Source: Polytrichum commune
Taxonomy: Eukaryota; Streptophyta; Polytrichopsida; Polytrichales; Polytrichaceae
Assembly: GCA_950295325.1 (NCBI GenBank)
Contig: OX485806.1
Coordinates: 28,148,001-28,212,000 of the forward strand
Direction of reading: 5' to 3'
DNA: 64,000 nucleotides
Position numbers and translations under genes: made by a program. Within the stretch, counting starts at the first letter, position 1. The number at the start of each line of letters is the position of its first letter. The notes below the pieces were generated by a model. It was given only the letters and a program-made list of their open reading frames with translations, searched no databases and was not told where the DNA came from. Positions 21,458 through 33,500 of the stretch are shown in pieces.

Positions 21458-21803
21458 TAGTGTTAATTTCTCTCTTGTACACTTACACACAACAACAAAA
21501 CAAATATATACAAGTGTGCAAACGGAAAAGACATACAGTTTACAACAAGTTAAGTGAAAGTACTTAGGTTAAGCAAGATTAGGGCAAAAAATTAGGTTTT
21601 GACAAGGGGACCCGACACAAATGGATGAAAATATCAATTTAAGTTGTCATCCCGGTACATCTACTCTATTCTAGGATTAATTAATTTTTTCCCTCAAAAT
21701 AGAAGAACGAATTTCAAAAAAAAAAATCAGCAAACGAACCTTATTTCTTCAAAAAAAAATATATTCGTTCGCCAGGTGACGAACCTGCTATGGTGTTACG
21801 GTA

Positions 21804-24800
21804 ATACAATGGATTGTAATTAGTATTGGTGGATCCTAGGGTTGGAATAGTACTTAGATAGGTGACCTTCATGGCACTTTATTTATGGTGCACCCTACCA
21901 CCTATGATAAACCCCCTCATAGTGGGGGTATCCAAGTGAACTGGATATTTTCAACCAACCATGTGGGAACATAAGGGCTTGCCATTGGGGGAGATAGGTG
22001 TCGGCCAGCTTGTCTGCGTCCATTCAAGTTGTTTACCTTCAAAGAGAGGCAATAGGCATCATGGGCCCTCCAATTCTAGTAAATGTCCATTTCGGGATTA
22101 CATATAGACTTAGGCCAACTTGAAAATGAAGCAACACCCTAGTTCACGCTGGTGGCAACAACAAAGTCAACTTTCGTTCTTTTGATGTTGGTGGATCATG
22201 TTTCAGTAGATACGTATTAGGTATCACCAGGTGTTAAGTGGAGATACTTCTAGTACATGTCAAGGACTTCATAGCAAAATTAAATGCATCTCAAGGCATG
22301 TTTACACTACACAAATTACCCCCATGTAGTGCATGTGGTGCTAAATAATGAAACATGCACTGAGGGCTAAAATTCTATTAAGTGATACTAGATTCTTGAA
22401 TACATGCTCATTTCCACACATTTCAAGAGCATCAATACTTGCTCTAAGGTACTTTGAAGCTTGAGGTCACAACTCAAAGAATCATTCTTGATGGTGCAAC
22501 AACAACAACAACAACTTGAGATGTTGTAAAATGGTATGGTCCCGGGGGTGGACTCTTCATCGAGAACCTAAATGACTTGCGTGGATCACTATGAAATTAA
22601 ACCCCCTATATAGGATAAGTTTGTAGAGAGAAACAAATGTATGCATACTAATGGCATGCTAAATAATGGACTCATATATTTATACTAACCTTTTCAATTT
22701 GATGTAATAAATGCCTCTACTACATATACGAACTATACATCATGATTTAAATAAGACTTCATTACATATAAAATCCACTCTCACTTTTCTATGAGAAAAG
22801 TCATTGAATGTTTTCATTCATAGCACGTAACTCAATGATTGTATTGCAAGCATGAAGTTGTTGGTTCCAATCAAACAAACAAAGATAAGAGCACAATAAC
22901 CTAGCCACAATCTAGAGAGCAAAACTAAAGGAAGCCCATGAGAGCTTCAAGAACCTTTAGTTGTAAAAACTTAGAACCCAAAACCAAACAAGAAGAAACA
23001 TGATAGCTGTTGAGGACTATGACCAAATGAAAACAATGGTTGAAAACATGATGTGGATGAAACCAACACATCAATTGTCAAAAAATTTATTAAACCTTAG
23101 CCCCCCCCCCTCCCCCTTTTGTACATCTACCTTTATCTCCTTAAATTTGATAGCCTTTTTCGATGTACACATTAGAGAAAAACAATACCTCTCTGTTATG
23201 TATATTATATATGGTAATGCCTCAAATAATACCCCTTCTTACAGTGACTTTACTTCGTATGTGCTATGAAGAGTCCACCCCCCGGGCATGGAAGTGTATT
23301 GGAATCCTACATGTTCAAGAATGGATAATGTTTGGTGATCTTCTAGACATTTGCAGCGAGAGAACCCAAATATGTTGTCTCAATGGAAAATAAGGTGACC
23401 ATGTCAAAAAAAAAAACCAAATATAACAAATTGATTAAGATATCTATGAATCTAGTAACCTTTGTTTTTGTAGGTTCATTTCCATTTCTATTTTTGTCTT
23501 TGTAGAAAACGTTATGAATCATGACCATGAGAAATCCTTAATCATTTCTCTTATGGCCCTTGGTCATGTGTGGAAAATGGCGCTCTCTTTAGGATGTAGT
23601 TTCAAGAAGAATACTTAGCTTAACCCTTTGTGCTTATGGTGGTATTATGAAATTACTAAGAGTGGGTTTGCACTAGGGTCCAAGAGCAAAGAAACTCCAA
23701 AATCGAGCGATCTAGTTGGTCTTCCGATGCAAGGAGTTTACATTAGAGTTTGGGTCTAAGTCATGAGGAAAATAAAACGGCACTCTTGTGGCATCACAAT
23801 CTTGCCAAATTTTTGGGGTCCTCATTCAAGAAAATAGTCGTCCTAGTTTAAGAAACCAATTTTTAAGCTTAGGTTCAATGTTAAATATGGAAGCAAGGTC
23901 CATTCAGGGTCAAAGATGGACTTGGATCTTCATGTACTACCCATCCTTGTTCCCTCCAACATGTCTCATAACATTGCGCCTAAGGAAGGGGCAACATCCT
24001 ACAATTTTTCAATCTCAAATATAGCAACACCTTGATGATATGACAAGGTTGAGAAACAAAGCTTAAGTCTATGCCCAATGATGGAGTGTCTCTCATTAAC
24101 CCCCAATCGACGGTTTGCATAATCTCTTTCTCTCCCTAATTCATGAAACAACAAAAATGTCAAACCACCATAATGTCACCACTTCCAATCTTATGAACAT
24201 TTGGGATCGAATGTCAAGGTCTCCTTTCATATTCACGATCTTTTAACAAACTTATCGTTTGCGGCTTTAACCCCCAAAAGTCAAGAAAAAATCATTTTTT
24301 TGTCCGAATTGTCATCTTTGCCCAACCATAATCATTTAATATTAAAGACGCATGGACACTTGAAAATTTTGGGTTATAGAGATGTCATCCGTACGGTTAG
24401 ATCCACCATTAGAGATACACATTTCCTTAAATAAGTTGCTATCGAATTGGGAAGAACCTTATAAGATGATTATGGGAAGATTGAGCTTGACCTTTAGGAG
24501 TTAAGCAAATACATAATTACATTATTAAACAATTTGCACAAACTTGTTAGTACTTGAACCTTTGTGGGCCCCGTACAATCAAACTTGATAATGTGATGAA
24601 TAGAAATTTCAAATTGTCTTACTATAGAAGTGCCATGGTCACGTTACCGAGGCAAAATTGCGAACCACAAAGTGTGGTTGACGGAAATTTTGAGGTAAGT
24701 TATTGTCAAGGAAGATTGCATGTGTTGCGTAGTTATTATAATGCTACAATAAAGTGGCATGTGTTGATTGTAGGAGTTCCCCCCCCCCCTTTCTAAGGGC

Positions 24801-24965
24801 ATTCATGCACTTGGAGGAACACGACATCCCGTGTATGAGATTGAATTGAAAACGTTTCAATATTAGAATTCATACGGAACAATCCGAGCACCATACTAAT
24901 CTGCAGTTTAATAAGTTACATGTGAGAGGTCATTCATTGCATGTCAAGTATGTAATTGTATCTTA
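21804..24965. other. Gene-poor DNA with old dispersed repeats
   Basis: No gene seen. About 22260-22450 resembles 290-500 (shared GAATACATGCTCATTT and GAGGGCTAAAATTCTATT-type blocks), showing an old dispersed repeat. A second dispersed repeat lies at 23640-23930. Poly-C runs occur near 23101 and 24780. Confidence 0.5.
23640..23930 (+). repeat. Dispersed repeat, pair with 58925-59205
   Basis: Shares AGGGTCCAAGA.CAAAGAAAC, CTCCAAAATC.AGC, GAGTTTACA.TAG and TTTCAAGCTTAGGTCCAATG-like blocks in the same order with 58925-59205. Class unknown. Confidence 0.6.
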
Positions 24966-25535
24966 GGGCCACTTCACACATGAGCCAAGAGCCGTGACCT
25001 TGTAATGGTGAGGACCCTTGACTCTCATCCAAAGGCCTTACCATGGGTGTTGGGAAAGCCATTTTATGTAGTCTTGGGCCCTCAAGCATAGTGTGAAGTG
25101 AGAATGGACCATGTTGCGGGACCATTGCATATTTTGTTGCCGGAAAAAGAGGAGAGGATTTGGTTTAATATAATATGTCTCAAACTTGATCAATTTAAGA
25201 GAATTACTTGGTGGTGTTTGTCTGTCCTAGAATATGTCATGCAGTCTGTCTTGAAATATGTCCCGCTGGAAAAATATATATTAAAAAAATTCATGGTCTC
25301 CCGGAATTTGCTTCAGGCCCACCTCTTGGAGGTGGGTCTCACGCAAATTCCGGTAGACCATGCACCCTTATCCATAACCTGCCATGTAGGACTCCATGTA
25401 GACTTTTCATCCACAAACTTTTCTTTGGGCCTTTAGGCCTTCACCTCCTAGTGTGAAGTGAACTTGGACGGTCTCCGCCTTTTCGACCAATGAGAGCTCT
25501 TAAATTGCCATTGTAAGCCACATTTTTTGGCCATT
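24966..25535. mobile_element. Tourist-like MITE A, copy 1
   Basis: Begins TTA then GGGCCACTTCACACATGAGC, matching the termini of copy 2 (27761-28200). The right end is decayed. It carries an extra internal palindrome with arms CCGGAATTTGC and GCAAATTCCGG (about 25310-25352). No coding capacity. Confidence 0.65.
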
Positions 25536-27715
25536 TAGTTTCACTATAGGCTTATAGTGAAGGGCTAGGATGAAGATCATCCACACAAATGAAAATAGTT
25601 GAACAATAGGCTAAGTAGGAGGTTACAACCATAGTCACGGCCATAGGAGGCCTTAGGTAGTTACAGCAACTATCGTCTTCTCCTCGTCTTTGTAAGAGGG
25701 TTGGCGAGGAGGGACAGAGCATATTCTCTTATATGTTTGAGCGAATAGTTAAACTATAGGCTTGTCTCCCTCATCATAGAATTGTGTGAGGTTTTATTAT
25801 GAAACTATCTTCTATGAGAATTCAGTGACCATCGCAGTGATTGCGGGCACTAATTACTATCGAAGAATATTGTTAATTGAGTTTTTGAGTTGTCGAATGG
25901 ATAAAGTGAATCGAAGTGTTTTGTGATCTGAATGAGTTGAAGTCTGAACTATTGGCAATAGTTGAAGTTGTTGCCAACTGAGAAGAGAACAATGAGCGTA
26001 GATAGTTGTGGATAAGTGAATCAGAGTAAGGAAGTAAGTGCAGTCGAGTGAATCGTAGTGTGAAGCCGAAGGGACGAGAGTAAATATAAAGGGTTATGAA
26101 GTGAAGAAAGAAGAACGAAGCGTGAATGGTAGAAAATGAGTGCATATGGATTATAGTGAGCAGTGCGAGACTGAGAGAGAGAGATTGAAAGAGTATGTGA
26201 GAATGGGCAGAGAAGAAATCTGAGTGACATTGATGGGTGAATGAAGTGGAATATGGTACAAACTTAACCAAAGTGAAGACGCTTGAATTTAATTGAGTAA
26301 TCTGGAGTAGAGAATTGAATAGGTGTGGGAGTTTGATGAGCGAATCCAAGAGTGAAAAGGATGGTAGTAATGCTTCGAGTATTGTGCAACTATTGACGGA
26401 GCATGAAATCCTGAACATTGTGGAACAAATTGCAAACGTTAACCAGGAGAATATGAGGATTGTCGTAAGAGTAAACTATTGACGAAATGTGAAACATGTT
26501 CAGTATGAAAGATAAAAGTAAAATGTTAAGAACCTCGAGGGTGAGGAATTAAGTGAAACTATGGACTGTGTCAAATTGAGAAGAGAGCTTAAGTAAAATT
26601 CTTGGCCGAAGAAGGTGGAAGTTAAGGAAAGAAAGTCGAGATAAAACTATTGTCTTCCTGTGAGAGGGAGCACCGAGAGGCAAACGAGAGTTACACTATG
26701 GACTATAGTTGAGATTCACTATAGGTTGTCAAAAGCCGTAAGGCCAAATGTCAGATTGTGAGAGAACCTACTGAATGTAGTTGAGACCTGAGATAGGCAC
26801 TGAGGAGAAGTGTAAGGCCAAAGGCCAGCCCACAGGGAGAAATGATTATTGTTAACCTGTGAGGACATGGAGAGAGTGAAGTTATATGGATATAGTTCAG
26901 CCGTAAGAGAATATAGTGAAAACTTGAACTTAGGCTTATAGGTTTGTAATTGAGAAGAATGGAATTTAAGAAAGAATCTCTATCAACTGAAGTGATGAGA
27001 AATCACTTCTGATCAGTTGATTAGAGGAAAGGGCAAGGTTTGAAAGAGGGATTGAATGTAAGCAAAATATAATTAACTTTGGATTATAAAGAAGACCTAG
27101 GCATAAGTTGATTTATTTTCAATTGGAGTTATAATTGTTAATTAGTCAAGGGATTAGATTTTTGAGTATGAAATGTGAATAAACCCAATCAACTATTATC
27201 TTGTGTGTTACCCTGGTTGTTGTTGTTGCAGGTTGTGCAGGGCGACCAAGATTATAGCTTGACTGATAATGGTTAATTGCATAAGCTGTGAGTAATGGTT
27301 AAATCTGGAATTAATGAATGAACAATTGGTTTGTATTGGAATTAACATTGACCAAGTAATTAAGGAGTTGTTTTGAATTGAAGATGCATTGGCCAATGGT
27401 TACCGAACGACAATTGTGTTACTCAAAGACTATTGTTCTCTCTTGATTATTGTTATACAAAATCTCATGGCGAGATGGAGACTACAGCTTACTGACACAC
27501 ATACCCTACTGACTGAGAAACATCGAGAGAAAATATAAGAGAGAGAACAGGAGAGTAAAAGCCATACCAATCATGTTCTAGAGTGAATATAGCAAACCTT
27601 TGGTTTGATTAATGAACAGTGAAGTGACAAATGCCTGTAATAAACACCATTTAAGTCTTCCTTGAGAGTCTGTACCCTGGGTTTGGTTGTTTAAGTGATA
27701 GCAAAAACTTACTAC
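25536..27715. other. Purine-rich non-coding tract
   Basis: The plus strand is unusually A/G-rich (GTGAA, GAGAG and AGTGAA runs) from about 25870 to 27000, with several ACTATAG/CTATAGT words like those in the LTRs at 31716-34101. It might be a decayed LTR or retroelement, but I cannot align it to any element here. The 181-codon minus frame in it is low-complexity Ser/Leu. Confidence 0.35.
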
Positions 27716-27757
27716 AGCCATGGTCAGGGGCCTTCAGCCTTGTGTGTAAAGTGGCCC
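27716..27757. mobile_element. Tail of a truncated Tourist-like MITE A
   Basis: CCATGGTCAGGGGCCTTCAG followed by CCTTGTGTGTAAAGTGGCCC is the right terminus of family A. It is followed by TTA and then directly by the left terminus of copy 2, so copy 2 inserted into the target trinucleotide of this older copy. Confidence 0.7.
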
Positions 27758-27760
27758 TTA

Positions 27761-28200
27761 GGGCCACTTCACACACGAGCCAAGAGCCGTGACCATGAAG
27801 TTGGGAGAGCCCAAGAGAAAGTGTCCAAAGGATGTCCCAATACACCTCCAAAATCATGTAGTGTGGTCACCAACCCTCAAGTGTTGTATGAAGCCATATG
27901 TGATCAGGCCCTCAACCAAATACTATTTCAATGAATTTCTATTCATGTGGGTCCTCACAATGATAAAATAAAACAAATCAACGGTTGTGATCGTTCAGAG
28001 TGCCATGGTCTTGCGGTTTTGTATTAGGCCTACCTCCAAGAGTTGGTTTTTGAAAATAGTGTATGTAGACTTTACTTCCATCCTTGCATTCACTTACTCC
28101 ATTGGTCCCTCAAGTGTAGTGTAAAGTGAACTTGGACCATCTCCACTTTTTCCACCAATGAGAGTGCTTGAAGTGCAATGGTCATGTGTGAAGTGGCCCT
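27761..28200. mobile_element. Tourist-like (PIF/Harbinger) MITE A, copy 2
   Basis: A 440-bp element with inverted termini GGGCCACTTCACACACGAGC (left) and TGTGTGAAGTGGCCC (right), flanked on both sides by TTA. That is the target duplication typical of PIF/Harbinger-type elements. Non-coding. Confidence 0.8.
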
Positions 28201-29940
28201 TAGGACATTTATGTTGCATATTTTAGCCAATTTTTTTCATCATATTAAAGTATTTAGTCGATTTATTAAGTATACTAGAAGAATGATCTAACTTTAGATG
28301 GGGTCACTTATGCCACTCAAATACACATTTTTGTGCATGGAAAGGTCCGGAGGAAGCTCCTTAACTTTCTAGGAGGGCATATTTGGGTTTATGAATGACT
28401 CCTAAAGGCAAATTCATCCATAAGGAAGGTGCTATGAAGGTCACATGAGGTGTCATCGTGTTCCTCATGGAGTTTTCTTATCAATGGCGACAATCCCATT
28501 CCAATTATTTTTTTAAAGGTCATTCACAAGAGCATTCCAAAGTCAAGAATGAGCTAACTTTTCCCTTTGCTAATACAAAAATGTTTACAATAACTTATTA
28601 TTACTTTGATTGAAGATCGCCCATTTTCTATGGACTCTTTTTCTTACCTCAAAGTGTATATCTATTCTTAGTATAACAACAAAAAATTGGAAGTACCTTT
28701 TTATTGCATACATATTTATCACATTTTCCTTAAGTTTAATGATTCTAAATCAATTACAAACAAATGGAGACAAACACCATATATTGCTATCAATGTGATC
28801 TTAAAATAATTAGCAACACCTATTTTGTTCATTCATTACTACAGCCCTTGCCATGAGGCAGGCTTAACTAAAACCAACATTCTACATATTGAGTTTGGTA
28901 GTTTGTTTTGTATGTTATGTTTGTTTTGACTTGTTGAGATCTCACAAACCCATGAGTCATGTAGGGACATGCTTGACACCCATGAAAACCCTCTAAGAGG
29001 AGGGGTGCACCAGCTTGGTTCCATGATCTTTGGACACAAGATGAAAGTGAGATTGAATTTTCAGGGATTCATGACATCAATAATCATATCACCTGGAAGA
29101 TTTATGGATGTTCTACGATGAAGACAATGTATCAAGGTAATTTAGGGTATTGGTATTAAATTGTGTAGTCAAATTTTCCAAAATATATACTTTTCTTCAT
29201 CCGTAGGAGATGCAACTCACAAAATGCCTCGAAGAGTACCATAGGTATGGCATTTAGTAACCTTGTGCCAAAGGTATATCTAGCACATATCTTGGCTTTA
29301 AATGATTCATTTCACTACGTATTTTGTCACTTTTTATATCCAAACCCTAAAAGATAGTTACAAAGGCACAAGACCAGCATCCACGTTTCCATTGTAATCT
29401 GACTCACATCACACTTGAATGGGTTCACTTTCTAGGAGTACGTCTTCACTATAGACTTACATTGGTAGGGTTGGATTCTCTCTCTCTTTTGCTATATATA
29501 TATAATTGGAGAATCTAAAAAATGAAATGGATGATTTTCATATTGGAGTTTGTGGATGAAGAATTCCATAAAATTGCAAAATAAAAATAAAAATATTTTA
29601 TTACATATATATAGAGAGAAAGAAAGAAGGAACAACCCATTTATGGGCCTACATGTGTATTCCGCGAAATGGTTGTTGTAAGAATATTGAGATGTATAAT
29701 GGACTTGAGAAGGATAAATAATAAAATAAAAACAACGTCCGGGTTTCTTTTACCCTGATGTGAATGGGAGCCCGTTCTGCTCTACCGTGATCATGTTTGA
29801 CCAAGCGTCACTGTAGGGGAACTTCCTCCCTCTCAAGAGGTGGGCTCCGTGAATTAAGAAGGATATAAAGGTTAACCACCTATTGGTGTATCCAACTTAC
29901 ATGAGATGTTCGATATGTGAGAAGAACTGTGGGAGTCCAA
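28201..29940. other. Intergenic DNA, nothing recognised
   Basis: AT-rich, with no ORF of interest, no RNA gene seen and no clear element ends. Confidence 0.5.
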
Positions 29941-30184
29941 ATTCGACGGAAATACGGAAATACGGAAATACGGATTCCATTTCCGTATTTTTCCTTGCTT
30001 ATCTGAAGGTAATAGGGTCTCTTAGGTTAAAATTAATTGTACTAGGAAATAGAGTATTCTAACTCCGCCTTGTGCGATAAAACGACTTAAAATAAGTACT
30101 ATGACCGGTCCGTCAATTTGGATGGGCGGACCGTGTAATCATGATCCGAACCATTGGTCCGGACCAAGTAATGGACGCGCCAAG

Positions 30185-30290
30185 ATTACACAACGGACCG
30201 GAAGTGGCGGTTATAACGGGTTTATGACGGTTGGGGGAAAACCGTCGGAAAACCGTTATAACCGTTTTCCGTTAATCCAAACGGTAACAG
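30185..30290. promoter_or_regulatory. Cluster of AACGG/CCGTT MYB-type core motifs
   Basis: About nine AACGG or CCGTT cores sit in roughly 100 bases, including GGTTATAACGGG and AACCGTTATAACCG, which are inverted relative to each other. MYB proteins, including those acting on M-phase (MSA) elements, bind AACGG cores. The cluster lies about 250 bp before the ATG of the ORF at 30541, so it could be its promoter. Inference only. Confidence 0.35.
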
Positions 30291-30540
30291 GGGAGGGATA
30301 TTTAGGAGTCCCTTCCTTCTCCTTCCCACTTTTTTCTGATTCACACACGACGAAATTGCTGAGAGAACGAGTGGTGAGGTTGTTGTCATTTCGAGCCGCC
30401 AGCAGTTGGATTGCTGGGACTCAACACTTTTCAGTCACCGGCAGTTGGCTTGCCGGGACTCTGTAGCAGTTAGACAGAAGAGAGGGAATCCGGAAGAGAG
30501 AGAGAGAGTTTGCAAGCCGGAAATTAAGCTAGAGAGGAAA

Positions 30541-33500
30541 ATGCCGGAAGCACGGGAAGAGGATCAGCGGGAACCCATCCCGGTTCCGCTGAAAGCCCTC
30601 ACCCCTGCAATCCCGAGGGAGGATAGGGAGCTGCAAGAGCTCGCGGAGGATCTCCGGGTCATGGGTTGTGCGGGATTGCTCTCTAAACCCTGGAACCTCA
30701 GAGCGGAAGATACCCTTCGTGAGTTTAAGTTCGAGAGAGGCAATCAGTGGTTAGGCACAAAGAGGAGGGATCCGGAAAATTGGACTCCGGATACCTGGAA
30801 CAGGGTTTACGGGTTTCCCAGGGGGATTGCCGAAGGGTGGGCCGGCCGCCGCGACGGCCTGTTCGCCGGAAAGTTCAGAGGGGACGCGGATCCAAAGGAC
30901 GGATTCCACCCTGGGAACTGCCGGAATATTAGGGAGCGGAGAGTGTTAGAGTTTCTCCTGCCCATTCTCAACCCGGACAAGCCGAAGTGGATTAGCCTCA
31001 CCATGGCTAATACGCTGTTTGGTGCAATGTCCGGAGTCCGACCGGTGAACTGGGGCCTGATCATCCAGGAGAAAGTCGGACGGGCCCTCCCCCACATCGG
31101 CCGGAAACCCTCCTTCCTCTCCCCCTTTATTTTGCACCTCTACCAGCACTTCGACTGCATCTTGGCGGAGGAGGAAGACCTGCTAACGATAGCGGCGGAC
31201 GAGGTCACCTACAAGCTTCTTCCGGAAGCCGGAGACGTCGAGACGGAGATCTCATGCAACCCCATTCTTCCGAAAGCACCTCCCTCGTCACCCAGAAACC
31301 CGCCGCCAACCGTCTCGAGGCCACTCTCTCCCCCTCCCCCTCACCATCATCCGGAAGTCGGACCCAGCCGGGAGACCACATGGCGAAATGTGGACCTATC
31401 AGCTTGGGACTTTCCGGAAAATCCCTTCAAGCGGATGCAGGAGGGGATGGAGGACCTGCAAACCCAGTACTTCCGGCTAGAGCACATCGTCCGAGGGGCG
31501 AACCAGGCTCTGGACGACTGCGGGCCCGGAAATATTCTTCGAGAGTTGGCAAAAAGGGCGGACCGGAAGGAGCTGGAGCAGGCCAAGACGGAGAACGCTC
31601 ACCTCACCGTGCAGGTAGCGGCCATGACTCAGGAGCTGAGTCAGAAGAACGAAGAGATCTGGAAGTACCACGCGGAGCAGGCAATGTTCTTCAGCCGGAT
31701 CCGGGAGTTGGTGGGTGTAGATAGGTTTTTAGATTGGGTTCCAATTAAGAAAACCACACAGGGAAAAAGACTTCTAGAGTGAGCTTTAGGATTGATTCAA
31801 TTAAGGTTAAGGGTCACTCACAGCAGTACATGCAATTGATCAGTCACTCCCTCACAACCCACTCTCATCAGTAACATCACTCTTATAATGTGTTTTGTAA
31901 TTCAGGGAGTCACAGCTCAGCCATAGACATTTGAGTACGCCATAGTCTCAGAAACCCAAGGCAAAAACTCCTTGAGGTGAACCATAGTCTCTTCAGTAAA
32001 GTAGCCAAGTATCAAAAGGCCACACCACAGTTAGTAAGGATATCATGTTCCCAATTGACTCCTCCTATGGTTAAGTGATGGATTTAATTAAATTAGATAT
32101 AGACCACAGTAATGAATTATTTCCTTAGTCAGTTTTAGACTTAACACTATCTCAGTGGAATTGAATGCATTAAAATAAATTATTAAAATTAACAAAAGTC
32201 TAACGTGTGACAGTAACCTAGTGACCGAGGCTAGAACCGAACCGAACAGAGCCAGGACCGTAAGAGTCTAATCGCAGGACCATAGTCTACACAGCACGGC
32301 CATAGTCTAGTCACCAGTAACAGTCACAAGTAACCAGTGTCAAGTCACGTCTTATAGAGAGGGCCATAGTCTTAGTATCCAGTAACCAGTAACAAGTAGC
32401 CAGTCACTAGTAACCAAGTCAGCGTCAAGTTCTCGAAGGTGATGCTGGCCACTCCTCCTTTTATGCTTGCCTTTGAGTGCTCCCCCTAACAATATGGGTT
32501 AAAGGCGGCTTAGCTCTCCCACGCGACTCCTCCTTCGGTCTTCACGCGCGTGCAGCTCCTTCTCTCCTCCTTACAGGAACGGCGATTCCACTTCACAGCT
32601 TCGCAGATTCCATTCACCTACCCCTTCTCAAGGTGGTGACTGTTACTAAAATTTAACACACTCCATTGCCGCAAGCAGTCAGAACTTCATCGAATCCCAC
32701 TTACTCGGCACTTAATTCATAAACAGTTTCCATTAATAAATCATTACTCTGTAGACATAATTTTGCTCCCTGCTTAGAATTACACACCAACTTTGTGCTC
32801 TCCGGTGTTTTCTTTCACTCAATTAGCAACTTAGCCGAAGTGAGTCTGCTCTCGGGAAATTCGATTTCTAAATTGCTTCTACCCTGAATTCGTTTCGAGT
32901 AAGCTCCGCTGTTCTCTCTTTTGACTGATAAGTTTTCAACACTGAATCCTGATTCGGATAGAGAATCAGATGTCAATCATTCACGACAACTCAACTACAT
33001 CCATTACCACTCTGAGGGAAAAGAGGGTTGCTCACAGAATTATGGTCTTACTCTTTAAATGACACACTCCTCTCCTCAGATAGCCAGTCACAAGTAGTTA
33101 TTTAGTTTGGAATCTCTTCATCAAGATTACTGAAATTAAGGCATAGAGTTGACCTCGAAGGAATTTCACATTCCTATCTCGCGTCACACATATAAATAAT
33201 CTCAAGGGATTTATGATGATCAAAATGCTTCACGCCTTCGATCTCGGACAATCACAAGACAAGGGGAAGAAGAAATCGCTCCTTTCACAGGTTTTCCAGT
33301 TCGACTTGCAGTTCTATAAGAATTTCCGAAGAGATAACAAATTGTTTCTCCGATGTCCAGCACAACTTCACATCAGGTAGATGAAGACTAATCCAACCAA
33401 TTCACATGGCCGAATACACACATCAAGAATGAACTTCACATTCACTCTATTATGACATGACAAGTTCCCAATTCAGACTTGCATATCAATTACGGGTTTC

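Larger units (their letters stand above)
18249..21462. mobile_element. Non-autonomous CACTA-like transposon inside P1
   Basis: The left terminus is CACTACTAGAAAATCATGAC. The right terminus, once the MITE at 20516-21457 and one TA are removed, is TTTCTACTAGTG, one mismatch from the expected reverse complement. Flanking trinucleotides are CTA and TTA, a near-match to the 3-bp duplication typical of CACTA elements. Subterminal ATCAACA/TGTTGAT motifs occur many times within the first 170 bp and again in the last 130 bp before the MITE, as in En/Spm relatives. No transposase is encoded. The interior holds two tandem arrays, two palindromes and a tRNA-like segment. Confidence 0.7.
15130..21801 (-). 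mobile_element. Pogo/mariner-like DNA transposon P1, split by later insertions
   Basis: Terminal inverted repeats of about 24 bp: the left end reads CCGTAACACCATAGCATGTT and the right end, reversed, CCGTAACACCATAGCAGGTT. TA flanks both ends (15128-15129 and 21802-21803), the target duplication of the Tc1/mariner/pogo superfamily. Inside lies a decayed DDE transposase on the minus strand (about 16600-18243) and a GC-richer acidic coding remnant (15445-15780). A CACTA-like element (18249-21462) is inserted just upstream of the transposase start. Without it P1 is about 3.46 kb. Confidence 0.75.

Noticed and set aside
25873-26418. 181-codon minus-strand ORF
   Set aside because: Low-complexity Ser/Leu/Phe/His composition that mirrors the purine-rich plus strand. 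No domain and no gene context.
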